A stretch of DNA of 11,198 nucleotides from CAZTLE01 sp964614415 (GCA_964614415.1 CAZTLE010000135.1:1-11198); one strand, 5' to 3'; shown: positions 1-7,272, counted from the first letter of the stretch. The notes: generated from the letters alone by a model not told the origin. Program-made: numbers and translations.

Positions 1-351
1 GAGGGTGTAACCACCGAAACAGTGCAGAAAGACACCCAGGTAAAAGTGGGTACACCCGCCAATCCTATTTCGGGAGAAGTGCTGGAACGATTCAAACAAA
101 GTTTCTCCAAAGTCTCGGTCATTGAAGAAGTATACCACTATGCCATGCTTCGAAATGAAGAAATCATCTTAATGCTGGGATTCAGACTTGACGTGTACAA
201 TGAAAATTCCAGAAATGCCTGCATCCACGCGATACAAAATGCCATGAAAGGACAACAACTGGACTTACCCCTTGAGATGTTTATGCTGGAAGAAGACAAC
301 TGGCTGGAGACTGTTCAGGGTATTGACAATTCCCTTATTTATACCCGATAA
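1..351 (+). CDS. SseB C-terminal-domain protein (3' part only)
   Basis: The frame is open from the first base of the window, so this is the last 116 codons of a longer gene that starts outside; it ends with TAA at 349-351. The visible part resembles the C-terminal domain of the SseB ('enhanced serine sensitivity') family: a VKVGTPANP segment near its start, followed by an amphipathic helix (LERFKQSFSKV), the strand EEVYHYAMLRN and the strand IILMLGF. The domain then ends in an acidic FMLEEDNW tail. The family's biochemical function is poorly known; overexpression of E. coli SseB alters serine sensitivity, which says little about mechanism. The GTG at 22 is an internal Val codon, not a credible start, because the domain's homology begins upstream of it. 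The gene converges on the hydroxyproline operon and is probably unrelated to it. The family call rests on recognised pattern only. Confidence 0.68.
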   Translation, partial: EGVTTETVQKDTQVKVGTPANPISGEVLERFKQSFSKVSVIEEVYHYAMLRNEEIILMLGFRLDVYNENSRNACIHAIQNAMKGQQLDLPLEMFMLEEDNWLETVQGIDNSLIYTR

Positions 352-394
352 AACCAAATTCAGAAGGATCTTCCCACTATTGCCACCTTACGAA

Positions 395-409
395 ACGACT
401 TGCAGTCGT
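395..409. repeat. Perfect 6-bp hairpin
   Basis: ACGACT (395-400) and AGTCGT (404-409) form a perfect six-pair stem around a TGC loop. It lies 43 bases after the SseB stop codon and directly abuts the REP-like palindrome. No run of T follows on either strand, so it is not a classical intrinsic terminator, though it could protect a 3' end. Confidence 0.5.
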
Positions 410-491
410 CATTCCGACAAAGCAGTTGACCCAACTGCGCCGAGGAAACACATTATGAGATTTCTCTCAGCCTATGGCTGCTCGAAATGAC
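408..491. repeat. REP-like palindromic intergenic element
   Basis: The outer arms GTCATTCCGA (408-417) and TCGAAATGAC (482-491) are inverted repeats matching at 9 of 10 positions. A second nested pair, GAGGAAACACA (442-452) against TGAGATTTCTC (456-466), matches at 8 of 11. A third, perfect hairpin sits inside: GCAGTTG (422-428), loop ACC, CAACTGC (432-438). The outer 'GTCATTCCGA ... gagatttctc ... TCGAAATGAC' pattern resembles short palindromic elements that recur between genes in many flavobacterial genomes; that resemblance is from memory. Its position between two converging genes is typical of REP/BIME-type elements, which often act as 3' mRNA stabilisers or transcription stop regions. 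There is no coding sequence here, and the element is probably non-autonomous. Confidence 0.6.
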
Positions 492-509
492 CAATCAAAC
501 GAATCAACC

Positions 510-1757
510 CTAAAACCCCCTATCCGGACTAAAAGGCTCCAGATCAAGAGAAGGTTTCCGCTCACCAATGACCTCAGCCACCAGCTTCCCGGTAGCCGTA
601 CCCATACTCCACCCCATCATGGCATGACCCGTGGCAATGGTGAGGTTTTTACATTTTGCAGACTTTCCTATATACGGTAGCCCATCCGGAGAGACCGGAC
701 GCAGGCCGCAAGCGGCATCCTTCTTTTCTTCTTCGGTGAGAATCACATTGGGAAAATAATCCTGAACAGCATCTGCGATGGCCGATACACGTACCGGATT
801 GATCCTGTGATTGATCCCGGCAATTTCCATGGTGCCTCCAAAACGGGTAAATCCGTTCATAGGAGTGATGGCCACCTTGGCTTCAGCGAGGATGGAAGGA
901 ATGCTAATTCCTGTGGGCCGTTCGGTGTTGATGCGATAGCCCTTCCCGGCTTGTAACAGCAACTTCAAACCCAATTTCTCGCTCAATAGCGTACTCCAGG
1001 AACCGGCCGCAAGCACAAACTCATCGGCAATAAGCGTGTGCTTATCCGTTTGTATGGACTGAATGGTATTATTTCCAACCTCCAGATCCACAACGCGTTC
1101 GTTCAAATTGAACTTCACTCCCATCTCCCGCAGGGAGTTCTTCATGTCTTCCATAAACTCATTAGGGGTGGTATGAGAATCACATTCATAGTACGTCCCG
1201 CCTATGACATTGACTTCTGCCTCAGGCATCATTTGTTTGACCTCTTCCTTTGAAACCGCTCTAACGCCCAATCCTTCCTTCCTGGCTATTTCCGCTACAT
1301 GAATCTCCTCCTCCAGCATCTTTTCCTTTTGACAGAGCATGACAAGTCCCACTTTCTCATAATGAAACCGAAAGGAATCCGAAGCCTTCAAGTCATCATA
1401 CAACTCCTGACTAAGTAACGCAATGTCTTTGATCACCGGGATGGCCCTGGCAACATGCTCCTTGCTGCAGGATCTGTTGAACGCTAGCCCCCATTTGAGC
1501 AGATCGTTATTAAAACGCGGTTTGATATACAGCGGACTGGATTTGTTGAACATCCACTTGATCCCTTTCTTCATCACCCCGGGAGCCGCCAGGGGAATGA
1601 GATGACTGGGTGCCAAATACCCGGCATTCACATAGGATGCTCCTCCGTTAAGTGACGACTGATCCACCACGGTCACTTCGTGCCCTTCCTCTTTGAGATA
1701 GTAGGCCGAACAGAGTCCGATTATTCCTCCTCCTATGACAATGACATTCTTGCTCAT
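510..1757 (-). CDS. DadA-like FAD oxidoreductase, probable cis-4-hydroxy-D-proline oxidase/dehydrogenase
   Basis: This 415-residue protein has the D-amino-acid oxidase (DAO/DadA) fold. An N-terminal FAD-binding Rossmann motif GGGIIG is at residues 9-14, with the acidic ribose-binding residue D32 in VVD. A second dinucleotide-contact segment, LAAGSWS, lies near 249-255. The family's C-terminal motif GLRPVSPDGLPYIG covers 351-364, and the flavin-contacting TGHAMMGWSMG covers 376-386. In the hydroxyproline pathway this enzyme class oxidises cis-4-hydroxy-D-proline to 1-pyrroline-4-hydroxy-2-carboxylate, passing electrons to O2 or the respiratory chain. This is the single-chain type rather than the multi-subunit type of pseudomonads. 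Substrate is inferred from its place as last gene of the operon, overlapping the epimerase gene by ATGA (1754-1757), which implies translational coupling. From sequence alone a general D-amino-acid dehydrogenase is the alternative. No transmembrane helix beyond the FAD strand is evident; peripheral membrane association is likely. Confidence 0.85.
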   Translation of the reverse strand: MSKNVIVIGGGIIGLCSAYYLKEEGHEVTVVDQSSLNGGASYVNAGYLAPSHLIPLAAPGVMKKGIKWMFNKSSPLYIKPRFNNDLLKWGLAFNRSCSKEHVARAIPVIKDIALLSQELYDDLKASDSFRFHYEKVGLVMLCQKEKMLEEEIHVAEIARKEGLGVRAVSKEEVKQMMPEAEVNVIGGTYYECDSHTTPNEFMEDMKNSLREMGVKFNLNERVVDLEVGNNTIQSIQTDKHTLIADEFVLAAGSWSTLLSEKLGLKLLLQAGKGYRINTERPTGISIPSILAEAKVAITPMNGFTRFGGTMEIAGINHRINPVRVSAIADAVQDYFPNVILTEEEKKDAACGLRPVSPDGLPYIGKSAKCKNLTIATGHAMMGWSMGTATGKLVAEVIGERKPSLDLEPFSPDRGF

Positions 1758-2758
1758 AGTACCTGAAATCCGTGTGCGTACGGATCGTCCGTATCTATAG
1801 TAATTGTATTATGACCGTAGATCCTCGCCCAACCTTTAATGCTGGGAACGACAGCGATACGCCCTCCTAATTGAGTCTCCTCCTCTATCCTACCGACGAA
1901 TTTGGAGCCAATGTAGCTTTCATGAATATAATCTGTTCCTACATCCAGAAGTCCCTTAGCATGCAACTGTGCCAACCTGGCCGAAGTCCCTGTGCCACAA
2001 GGGCTTCGATCGATCGCCTTGTCGCCGTAAAAAACAGCATTGCGGCCGTGGGATCCGGCGTCCAAAGGATCGCCTGTCCACAACATATGAGACACATCGC
2101 GAATGGTTTCGTCTTCGGGATGTACAAAGAGTCCGGGGTATTTCTTGTTGATATTTTTCCGTACCTGTAACGAATGCCGAATGATCTCACCGGCACTCAA
2201 ATCGGCCAGTCCGGAATAATTCTTTTGGGGATCAACAATGGCGTAGAAGTTCCCACCATAACCCACATCGAATGTGAGCTCTCCAAGTTCCGAATCGACG
2301 GTTAGTCCTTCTCCTGCCAGATAGCTTTTCACATTGGTCAATTTCACCCAGTCCACTTTGGCATTGGTCTGACTGTATTGGATCACCACCAAACCGGCCG
2401 GGGTTTCCAATCGAACTTCCCCTGGTTTCTTCGGAGTTATCAAACCTTCTTCAATAGCAATGGTAATAGTCCCGATCGTACCATGTCCGCACATAGGCAA
2501 GCATCCCGAGGTTTCAATAAAAAGGACGGCTACATCATTTTCAGGATCATGCGGAGGATACAAAATGCTGCCACTCATCATATCATGGCCGCGAGGTTCG
2601 AACATCAATCCTTTGCGTATCCAGTCGTACTCTTTCAGGAAATGCTGTCGCTTTTCACTCATAGTAGCGCCCATAAGTTCAGGGCCTCCCTGTGCTACCA
2701 ATCGCACCGGGTTTCCACAGGTATGAGCATCGATACAATGGAAGGTGCTAACTGCCAT
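1754..2758 (-). CDS. 4-hydroxyproline 2-epimerase (proline racemase family)
   Basis: This 334-residue protein belongs to the proline racemase superfamily. It interconverts trans-4-hydroxy-L-proline and cis-4-hydroxy-D-proline without cofactor by a two-base mechanism (EC 5.1.1.8). Both catalytic cysteines are present: Cys90 in PMCGHGTIG and Cys254 in DRSPCGTGTSAR. Two cysteines point to an epimerase or racemase; the related trans-3-hydroxy-L-proline dehydratases carry Thr at the second position. The N-terminal FHCIDAHTCGNPVR and RGHDMMSG segments are also typical. The MCGHG form of the first motif is, to my knowledge, more usual in hydroxyproline epimerases than in true proline racemases. The surrounding oxidase, deaminase and semialdehyde dehydrogenase genes make hydroxyproline by far the best substrate. 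The ATG at 2756-2758 lies inside the 3' end of the DUF885 gene (11-base overlap), and the stop overlaps the next start as ATGA. Confidence 0.93.
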   Translation of the reverse strand: MAVSTFHCIDAHTCGNPVRLVAQGGPELMGATMSEKRQHFLKEYDWIRKGLMFEPRGHDMMSGSILYPPHDPENDVAVLFIETSGCLPMCGHGTIGTITIAIEEGLITPKKPGEVRLETPAGLVVIQYSQTNAKVDWVKLTNVKSYLAGEGLTVDSELGELTFDVGYGGNFYAIVDPQKNYSGLADLSAGEIIRHSLQVRKNINKKYPGLFVHPEDETIRDVSHMLWTGDPLDAGSHGRNAVFYGDKAIDRSPCGTGTSARLAQLHAKGLLDVGTDYIHESYIGSKFVGRIEEETQLGGRIAVVPSIKGWARIYGHNTITIDTDDPYAHGFQVL

Positions 2759-4478
2759 TCTTTACTTTTTCGATCCAGGCATACATACGGCGTTCCAAAA
2801 TAGCCAGAGTCACCGTGCCCTGTTCGAGGATCACTTCGTGAAACTCCCGGATATCGAAGGCAGGACCCAGTATTTCCTTGGCCCTTTTCCTTAGTTCGCG
2901 AATCTTCAGCTCCCCAATCTTATACGACAATGCCTGACCGGGCCAGGAGATATATCTGTCTGTTTCGGTATTCACCTCGTGCAGCGAAAGCGCGGTATTC
3001 GAAGCCATGAAATCAACCACCTGCTGTCGGGTCCAGCCCTTGGCATGAATACCCGTATCTACAACAAGTCGGCAGGCACGCCACATTTCATAGGTAAGCT
3101 GTCCGAACTTTTCATAGGGTGTTGTGTACATTCCCATTTCGGCAGCGAGGAACTCCGAATACAACCCCCATCCTTCTCCATAAGCGGACAGATACAGATT
3201 TCTTCGAAATCGAGGAATGCTATCACCCAACTCATTATTCAAACTTCCCTGAAGATGATGCCCCGGAACCGCTTCATGCACCGTAAGTGCGGGAAGTGTA
3301 TACAGGGGACGGCTGGGAAGGTCGTATGTATTCACCCAGTAATAACCGGGATTTGTGCTGTTCTTCGAAGTACCCACGTATCGGCCACCGGTATATTTGG
3401 GAGCAATGGCATCCGGCACGGGAGCCACTCCGTACGGTTTACGCGGCAGGGTCTTGAAGAATCGGGGCAATTGCTCATCGGCACGCTTGGCCATATCACG
3501 GGCGTGCATGAGTAATTCGCGGGGCGTCTTAGCATAGAACTGTGGATCTGTTCTTAGGAACTTCAGGAAATCGGCAAAACTTCCTTCGAATTTGAGTTCA
3601 GCAATGATCTTCTCCATTTCTGAACGTATCCTGGCTACCTCACTAAGCCCTATTTGATGAATATCATCGGCTGTATACTGCGTACTGGTCGTATAGAAAT
3701 TAATCCGATTCTGATAATGTTCTCTTCCCCCGGGGGTTTCGGACACGCCAATAGAAGTACGTGTCTTCGGAAAATATTCTTCTTCAAAGAATTTTTTAAT
3801 TCTTCGGAATTGAGGAATTACTTTTTCCGAAATGACTTCCCTGGCCACTGCCAGTACGGAGTCTTTCTGCTGCGGGGTAAGTGATTCAGGCAAACTTTTA
3901 AACGGGCCATAGAAATAGCTTTCTTCATAATTTAATACGATATGGGTATCATAAGTAGACTCATATCCCTTAAAGATCACCCTGGGTTGGGAAACGCCTT
4001 TTTCCAGTCCTTCACGCAATAAAGGCAGGTAATTGTCTACCACGCCCGGAATGGCGTTCAGCCGATTCAAATAAGAGACCACCTGGGCATGGTTGGCCAG
4101 GGGCCGCACCATATAGGGAAAACTAACATGAAAACCGGAATCGGACAGCAACGGATTCAAAAAGCGTTCGAGTTCGTAATAGTCAATCTTGTCCTGCAAC
4201 TGAAACTTCAACATCTCCAGAGAAATACCATCCGTTTCGGAAAGTTCGGCAGGATCGATCTCATTGAGCGTTTTCAATTGACTACGGGCAAACTCAGCCT
4301 CCGCCTTAAAATATTCACGGGTAAAAAGCCCCATGGGGTACTCCTTGCGATCATATCCACTGTGCGACTGAACAGTGTCAATAACAGTATTTAATCGTTC
4401 CGTAGCGGTTTGTGCATGGAGATGCGCTCCAACACCAATGAAGATCAAGACAAAAATAGTGGCTGCAAGTTTTCTCAT
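2748..4478 (-). CDS. Secreted DUF885 putative zinc metallopeptidase
   Basis: This 576-residue DUF885 protein carries a clear Sec signal peptide: MRK, a hydrophobic core at about residues 4-18, and a likely cut after Ala22 (HLHA/QTA). The mature protein should be periplasmic or exported; there is no lipobox cysteine. Family hallmarks include HEAVPGHHLQ at 401-410, a gluzincin-like metal-binding signature, and YGEGWGLYSE at 433-442, which probably supplies a further ligand. A conserved RLVVDTGIHAKGW segment covers 470-482, and the IGELKIRELRKRA stretch lies near the C-terminus. The family is grouped with zinc peptidases, but few members have known substrates. The gene sits inside the hydroxyproline operon, 4 bases after the dehydrogenase gene and overlapping the epimerase gene by 11 bases. 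A role in cutting Hyp/Pro-containing peptides such as collagen fragments is therefore attractive, but it is inference. Length and motifs look intact. Confidence 0.85.
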   Translation of the reverse strand: MRKLAATIFVLIFIGVGAHLHAQTATERLNTVIDTVQSHSGYDRKEYPMGLFTREYFKAEAEFARSQLKTLNEIDPAELSETDGISLEMLKFQLQDKIDYYELERFLNPLLSDSGFHVSFPYMVRPLANHAQVVSYLNRLNAIPGVVDNYLPLLREGLEKGVSQPRVIFKGYESTYDTHIVLNYEESYFYGPFKSLPESLTPQQKDSVLAVAREVISEKVIPQFRRIKKFFEEEYFPKTRTSIGVSETPGGREHYQNRINFYTTSTQYTADDIHQIGLSEVARIRSEMEKIIAELKFEGSFADFLKFLRTDPQFYAKTPRELLMHARDMAKRADEQLPRFFKTLPRKPYGVAPVPDAIAPKYTGGRYVGTSKNSTNPGYYWVNTYDLPSRPLYTLPALTVHEAVPGHHLQGSLNNELGDSIPRFRRNLYLSAYGEGWGLYSEFLAAEMGMYTTPYEKFGQLTYEMWRACRLVVDTGIHAKGWTRQQVVDFMASNTALSLHEVNTETDRYISWPGQALSYKIGELKIRELRKRAKEILGPAFDIREFHEVILEQGTVTLAILERRMYAWIEKVKNGS

Positions 4479-4482
4479 GTGG

Positions 4483-6006
4483 CTATTTTAAAAAGGAGGG
4501 TAGTAATTCTTCAGGAAAATCCTGATACGAGAACGGCCGCACCCAGCGCTTAATACTGTGGTTTCCTACTGCCGTAAACCGGCTGTCGGTCGAAGACGGA
4601 TAGGGCCCTCCATGCGTCATGGCGTCACATACCTCAACGCCTGTGGGTACTCCGTTAAAAATAATCCTTCCCACCCGGTCGCGCAGCGTATCTACCAGCG
4701 AACCCAGGTTTGGATAATCGGAGCTCTCGGCGATAATGGTCCCGGTGAGCTGTCCTTCCAACGCGGCAATGATCGCAAGCATTTCGGCTTCATCGGCACA
4801 TCGAACCACCAGAGAGAAAGGGCCAAACACCTCCTGGTGTAGTTTGGAGTTCTTCAGAAATTCCGATCCAGGCACAGATACCACGGTGGCTCCGGCATAA
4901 TTGGTCTCCGCTTCTCCGGAATACGTAGCTACGACATTGGCTCCTGCCTGCGTACTCACTTCATGACCTTTCGATTCAAGGTTCGCGACCATATTGGGAT
5001 GAAGCATGCATTGTGCGGCAACGGTGGCCGTCTTTGCCCCCAGGCTCTCGATAAATCCGTTAAGTTCCGGACTTTGTACTCCCAGAATCAGACCCGGATT
5101 GGTGCAAAACTGACCGGTTCCCAGGGTAATTGATCCGGCGTACGTATCTGCGATCTGCTCGCTTCGCGCTTCGAGGGCGTTCTGAGTGATAATTACAGGA
5201 TTGATACTTCCCATCTCGGCAAAAACAGGAATAGGTTCATCTCTGGAGGAAGCCAGGTCATACAAGGCCCGTCCACCACGAATACTTCCGGTAAAACCAA
5301 CACCTTTCACTCCGGGATGTTGTACCAGTTGTACTCCAACCTCAATTCCGGAGCTGTTCAAATTGCTGAATACACCTTCCGGCATTCCGGTATCCACCGC
5401 AGCTTTGACAATGGCCGAAGCGACCAATTCTCCGGTTCCTGCGTGCATGGGATGTGATTTGACAATGACTGGGCAACCTGCGGCCAGTGCACTTGCCGTA
5501 TCACCTCCTGCCGTGGAATAGGCCAATGGGAAGTTACTGGCACCAAAGACCACAATAGGGCCAATGGGAATAAGGGCTTTCCGAAGGTCCGGTTTTGGAA
5601 CCGGGGATCTGTCCGGTATAGGAGCGTCCAAAGTGGGTTCCCGCCAGTCTTCCGTCTCAATAAGTTGGGCGAACATCCGCAATTGATTCACCGTTCGGCC
5701 GCGCTCTCCTTTGGCACGGCCTTCCGGCAAACCTGTTTCGAGCATATAAACCTCAATGAGGTCATCATCCAATGCCATAATGTTATCGGCAATGGCATTC
5801 AGAAAAGCTGCTCTCTTGCTACCGGGGAGGTCTCGATACTGCTGAAAGGCAGTATGCGCCCGTTGGACCGCCTGATCGACTTCGGAAGAAGACGCCTCGA
5901 CAAATGTCCACTCGTTTTCAATATTTAACCTGGGATTGAATGTTTTATATGTAATGGTTCCTTCGGAAGACAAGGTCGTCCCGATATAATTTTTGCCGGT
6001 GATCAT
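4483..6006 (-). CDS. 2-oxoglutarate semialdehyde dehydrogenase (aldehyde dehydrogenase family)
   Basis: This 507-residue enzyme is a full-length NAD(P)+-dependent aldehyde dehydrogenase. The oxyanion Asn158 lies in GASNFP, the cofactor-contacting Lys183 in VKSHP, and the nucleotide-loop motif GFTGS at 237-241. The general base Glu264 lies in FAEMGS, the catalytic Cys301 in GQFCTNPG, and EVFGP at 392-396. The KSHP and GQFCTNPG forms and the C-terminal THGGPYPSSTDSRFTAVG segment (464-481) are characteristic of the 2,5-dioxovalerate (alpha-ketoglutarate semialdehyde) dehydrogenase group. It would oxidise 2-oxoglutarate semialdehyde to 2-oxoglutarate (EC 1.2.1.26), the last step of hydroxyproline breakdown and the entry to the TCA cycle. 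The ATG at 6004-6006 overlaps the DUF1272 stop as ATGA. Similar enzymes also serve pentose and glucarate pathways, but the neighbours here assign it to hydroxyproline. Cofactor preference cannot be settled by eye. Confidence 0.92.
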   Translation of the reverse strand: MITGKNYIGTTLSSEGTITYKTFNPRLNIENEWTFVEASSSEVDQAVQRAHTAFQQYRDLPGSKRAAFLNAIADNIMALDDDLIEVYMLETGLPEGRAKGERGRTVNQLRMFAQLIETEDWREPTLDAPIPDRSPVPKPDLRKALIPIGPIVVFGASNFPLAYSTAGGDTASALAAGCPVIVKSHPMHAGTGELVASAIVKAAVDTGMPEGVFSNLNSSGIEVGVQLVQHPGVKGVGFTGSIRGGRALYDLASSRDEPIPVFAEMGSINPVIITQNALEARSEQIADTYAGSITLGTGQFCTNPGLILGVQSPELNGFIESLGAKTATVAAQCMLHPNMVANLESKGHEVSTQAGANVVATYSGEAETNYAGATVVSVPGSEFLKNSKLHQEVFGPFSLVVRCADEAEMLAIIAALEGQLTGTIIAESSDYPNLGSLVDTLRDRVGRIIFNGVPTGVEVCDAMTHGGPYPSSTDSRFTAVGNHSIKRWVRPFSYQDFPEELLPSFLK

Positions 6007-6269
6007 AAAGAGTTGATTCGTTGCAGATGTGCTTCCACATCCACGGGTTTATGTATTCTTGTTGCCGAAACCGGATACTTCGCCAGTAATCTTTCCGGGC
6101 GTATAGGTCTCCGTGTAAAATTGCCACCACAATTGGGGCATACACCTTTTAAGACCCCGGTCGCACAATCGTGGCAGAAAGTACATTCGAACGTGCAGAT
6201 CATCGCTTCCTCCGAATCGAACGGAAGATCGGTATCACAGTGTTCACAGGAGGGTCGTATCTCTAACAT
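6003..6269 (-). CDS. DUF1272 small zinc-ribbon-like protein
   Basis: This 88-residue protein matches the DUF1272 pattern. It starts MLEIRPSCEHC and continues ICTFECTFCHDC and VCPNCGG, followed by a basic FTRRPIRPERL stretch. Eight cysteines (8, 11, 25, 29, 32, 35, 44, 47) sit in four CxxC or CxxxC-type clusters. That could form two metal sites, probably Zn, as in a treble-clef or RING-like fold. The segment after about residue 57 extends beyond the conserved core and has no recognisable motif. There is no signal peptide, so it is cytoplasmic. The family's role is unknown. Its gene is locked into the operon: its ATG shares one base with the deaminase stop (TAATG), and its own stop overlaps the dehydrogenase start (ATGA). 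Such coupling suggests it is made in step with the pathway enzymes, but no biochemical link is established. Confidence 0.88.
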   Translation of the reverse strand: MLEIRPSCEHCDTDLPFDSEEAMICTFECTFCHDCATGVLKGVCPNCGGNFTRRPIRPERLLAKYPVSATRIHKPVDVEAHLQRINSL

Positions 6270-7183
6270 TACAGGTTTTTGTAATCCGGTAGTTCAGGTC
6301 GGGTCTTTAAGCCGTTTTCAATGACCGACAGTACGTGTTCTCTTTCCGTTCCCGAGAGCGGTAACCGCGGTGCCCGAACATGCTCGGTCCCTATACCGGT
6401 ATGTACCTCGGCCAGTTTGATATTCTGAACTAATTTAGGGTTAATATCTAACTCAAGCAAGGGCATGAACCAGCGATAAATAGCGATAGCTTCCTGTATC
6501 CTTCCGGCCTTTTGAAGCTCATAAATAGCCACCGTTTCCGCTGGAAAGGCATCAACCAATCCCGCAATCCATCCATCCGCTCCCATGATGAGGCTTTCCA
6601 GTGCCAGGGTGTCCACACCACACATGATCTTTAACCGATCTCCGAATCGGTTCTTGATACGGGTGACGTTGGAAATATCGCGAGTAGATTCTTTTACCGC
6701 CTTAATGTTATCACATTCCAGCAGTGTATCGAACATATCCAGCGTTACTTCAATTTTATAATCCACGGGATTGTTATACACCATGATCGGCAGGCTCGTA
6801 TTCTTGGCTACCGCCTTGAAATAGGTCACCACCTCGGCGTCCCCCGCCTTATAGCGCATGGGAGGTAGCATCATGAGGCCATCGGCCCCGTCTTCCTCAG
6901 CTTTGTGAGCAGCCGCCACGGCGCCGTCGGTGGTTTGTTCTGCAATGTTGATGAGCACCGGAACCTTACGGTCAACAAATTGTACCGTTTCACGCGTGAG
7001 TATTCGTTTCTCTTCATCACTCAGTGTACTGGCTTCTCCCAGGGTTCCCCCAAGAACAATACCATGTACACCCGCTTCCAGCTGTGCTTTAATATTTACC
7101 TTGAACATATCAAGATCAAGGTGGTCATCCGGTGTGAATTTGGTGGTTACGGCCGGCATAACGCCTTCCCATTTTACATCCAT
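6269..7183 (-). CDS. DapA-family lyase, probable 1-pyrroline-4-hydroxy-2-carboxylate deaminase
   Basis: This 304-residue protein is a class I aldolase-like TIM barrel of the dihydrodipicolinate synthase family. The Schiff-base lysine is Lys164 in IKAVKEST and the assisting tyrosine is Tyr136 in IMVYNNP. The phosphate/carboxylate loop reads GGTLGE (45-50), where DapA has GTTGE. The arginine that follows YNVP in true DapA is absent (here YNNPVDY), so lysine synthesis is unlikely. In the hydroxyproline pathway this family deaminates and dehydrates 1-pyrroline-4-hydroxy-2-carboxylate to 2-oxoglutarate semialdehyde and ammonia (EC 3.5.4.22). The operon neighbours supply the steps before and after. 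It is the first gene of the operon, transcribed from the divergent region at 7184-7314. The leader before its ATG is A-rich (TTTAAAACAAAAACGAT) with no clear Shine-Dalgarno site, as is usual in Bacteroidota. Its TAA stop shares one base with the next ATG. Confidence 0.88.
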   Translation of the reverse strand: MDVKWEGVMPAVTTKFTPDDHLDLDMFKVNIKAQLEAGVHGIVLGGTLGEASTLSDEEKRILTRETVQFVDRKVPVLINIAEQTTDGAVAAAHKAEEDGADGLMMLPPMRYKAGDAEVVTYFKAVAKNTSLPIMVYNNPVDYKIEVTLDMFDTLLECDNIKAVKESTRDISNVTRIKNRFGDRLKIMCGVDTLALESLIMGADGWIAGLVDAFPAETVAIYELQKAGRIQEAIAIYRWFMPLLELDINPKLVQNIKLAEVHTGIGTEHVRAPRLPLSGTEREHVLSVIENGLKTRPELPDYKNL

Positions 7184-7247
7184 ATCGTTTTTGTTTTAAA
7201 TGATAAAATTATGGCAAATACGGACGAAGCTGTAATGCAGATATCAT

Positions 7248-7255
7248 CAAAATTA
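7248..7255 (-). promoter_or_regulatory. Possible -7 element of the hydroxyproline operon promoter
   Basis: On the minus strand this reads TAATTTTG, matching the Bacteroidota -7 consensus TAnnTTTG. It would place transcription start about 60 bases before the deaminase ATG. A TTTG lies upstream (7269-7272 on the plus strand as CAAA), but only 13 bases away, against the usual 17-23. The region is AT-rich, so chance matches are likely. The call is tentative. Confidence 0.35.
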
Positions 7256-7272
7256 ATACTATATTATCCAAA

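Noticed and set aside
395..438. Hairpins as intrinsic terminators for the SseB gene or the Hyp operon
   Set aside because: No T-rich run follows either stem on either strand, so the classical rho-independent form is not met.
272..490. Plus-strand open frame spanning the SseB 3' end and the intergenic gap
   Set aside because: It is out of frame with the conserved SseB domain and runs through the palindromic repeat; no motif supports it.
2979..3515. 178-codon open frame on the plus strand opposite the DUF885 gene
   Set aside because: It lies wholly inside a strong conserved gene on the other strand, has no recognisable domain, and its length is expected from codon bias of the antisense gene.
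7200..7235. Eleven-codon ATG...TAA frame upstream of the AraC gene, as a possible leader peptide
   Set aside because: It ends well before the likely transcription start of the AraC gene and has no ribosome-binding site or attenuator hairpin.
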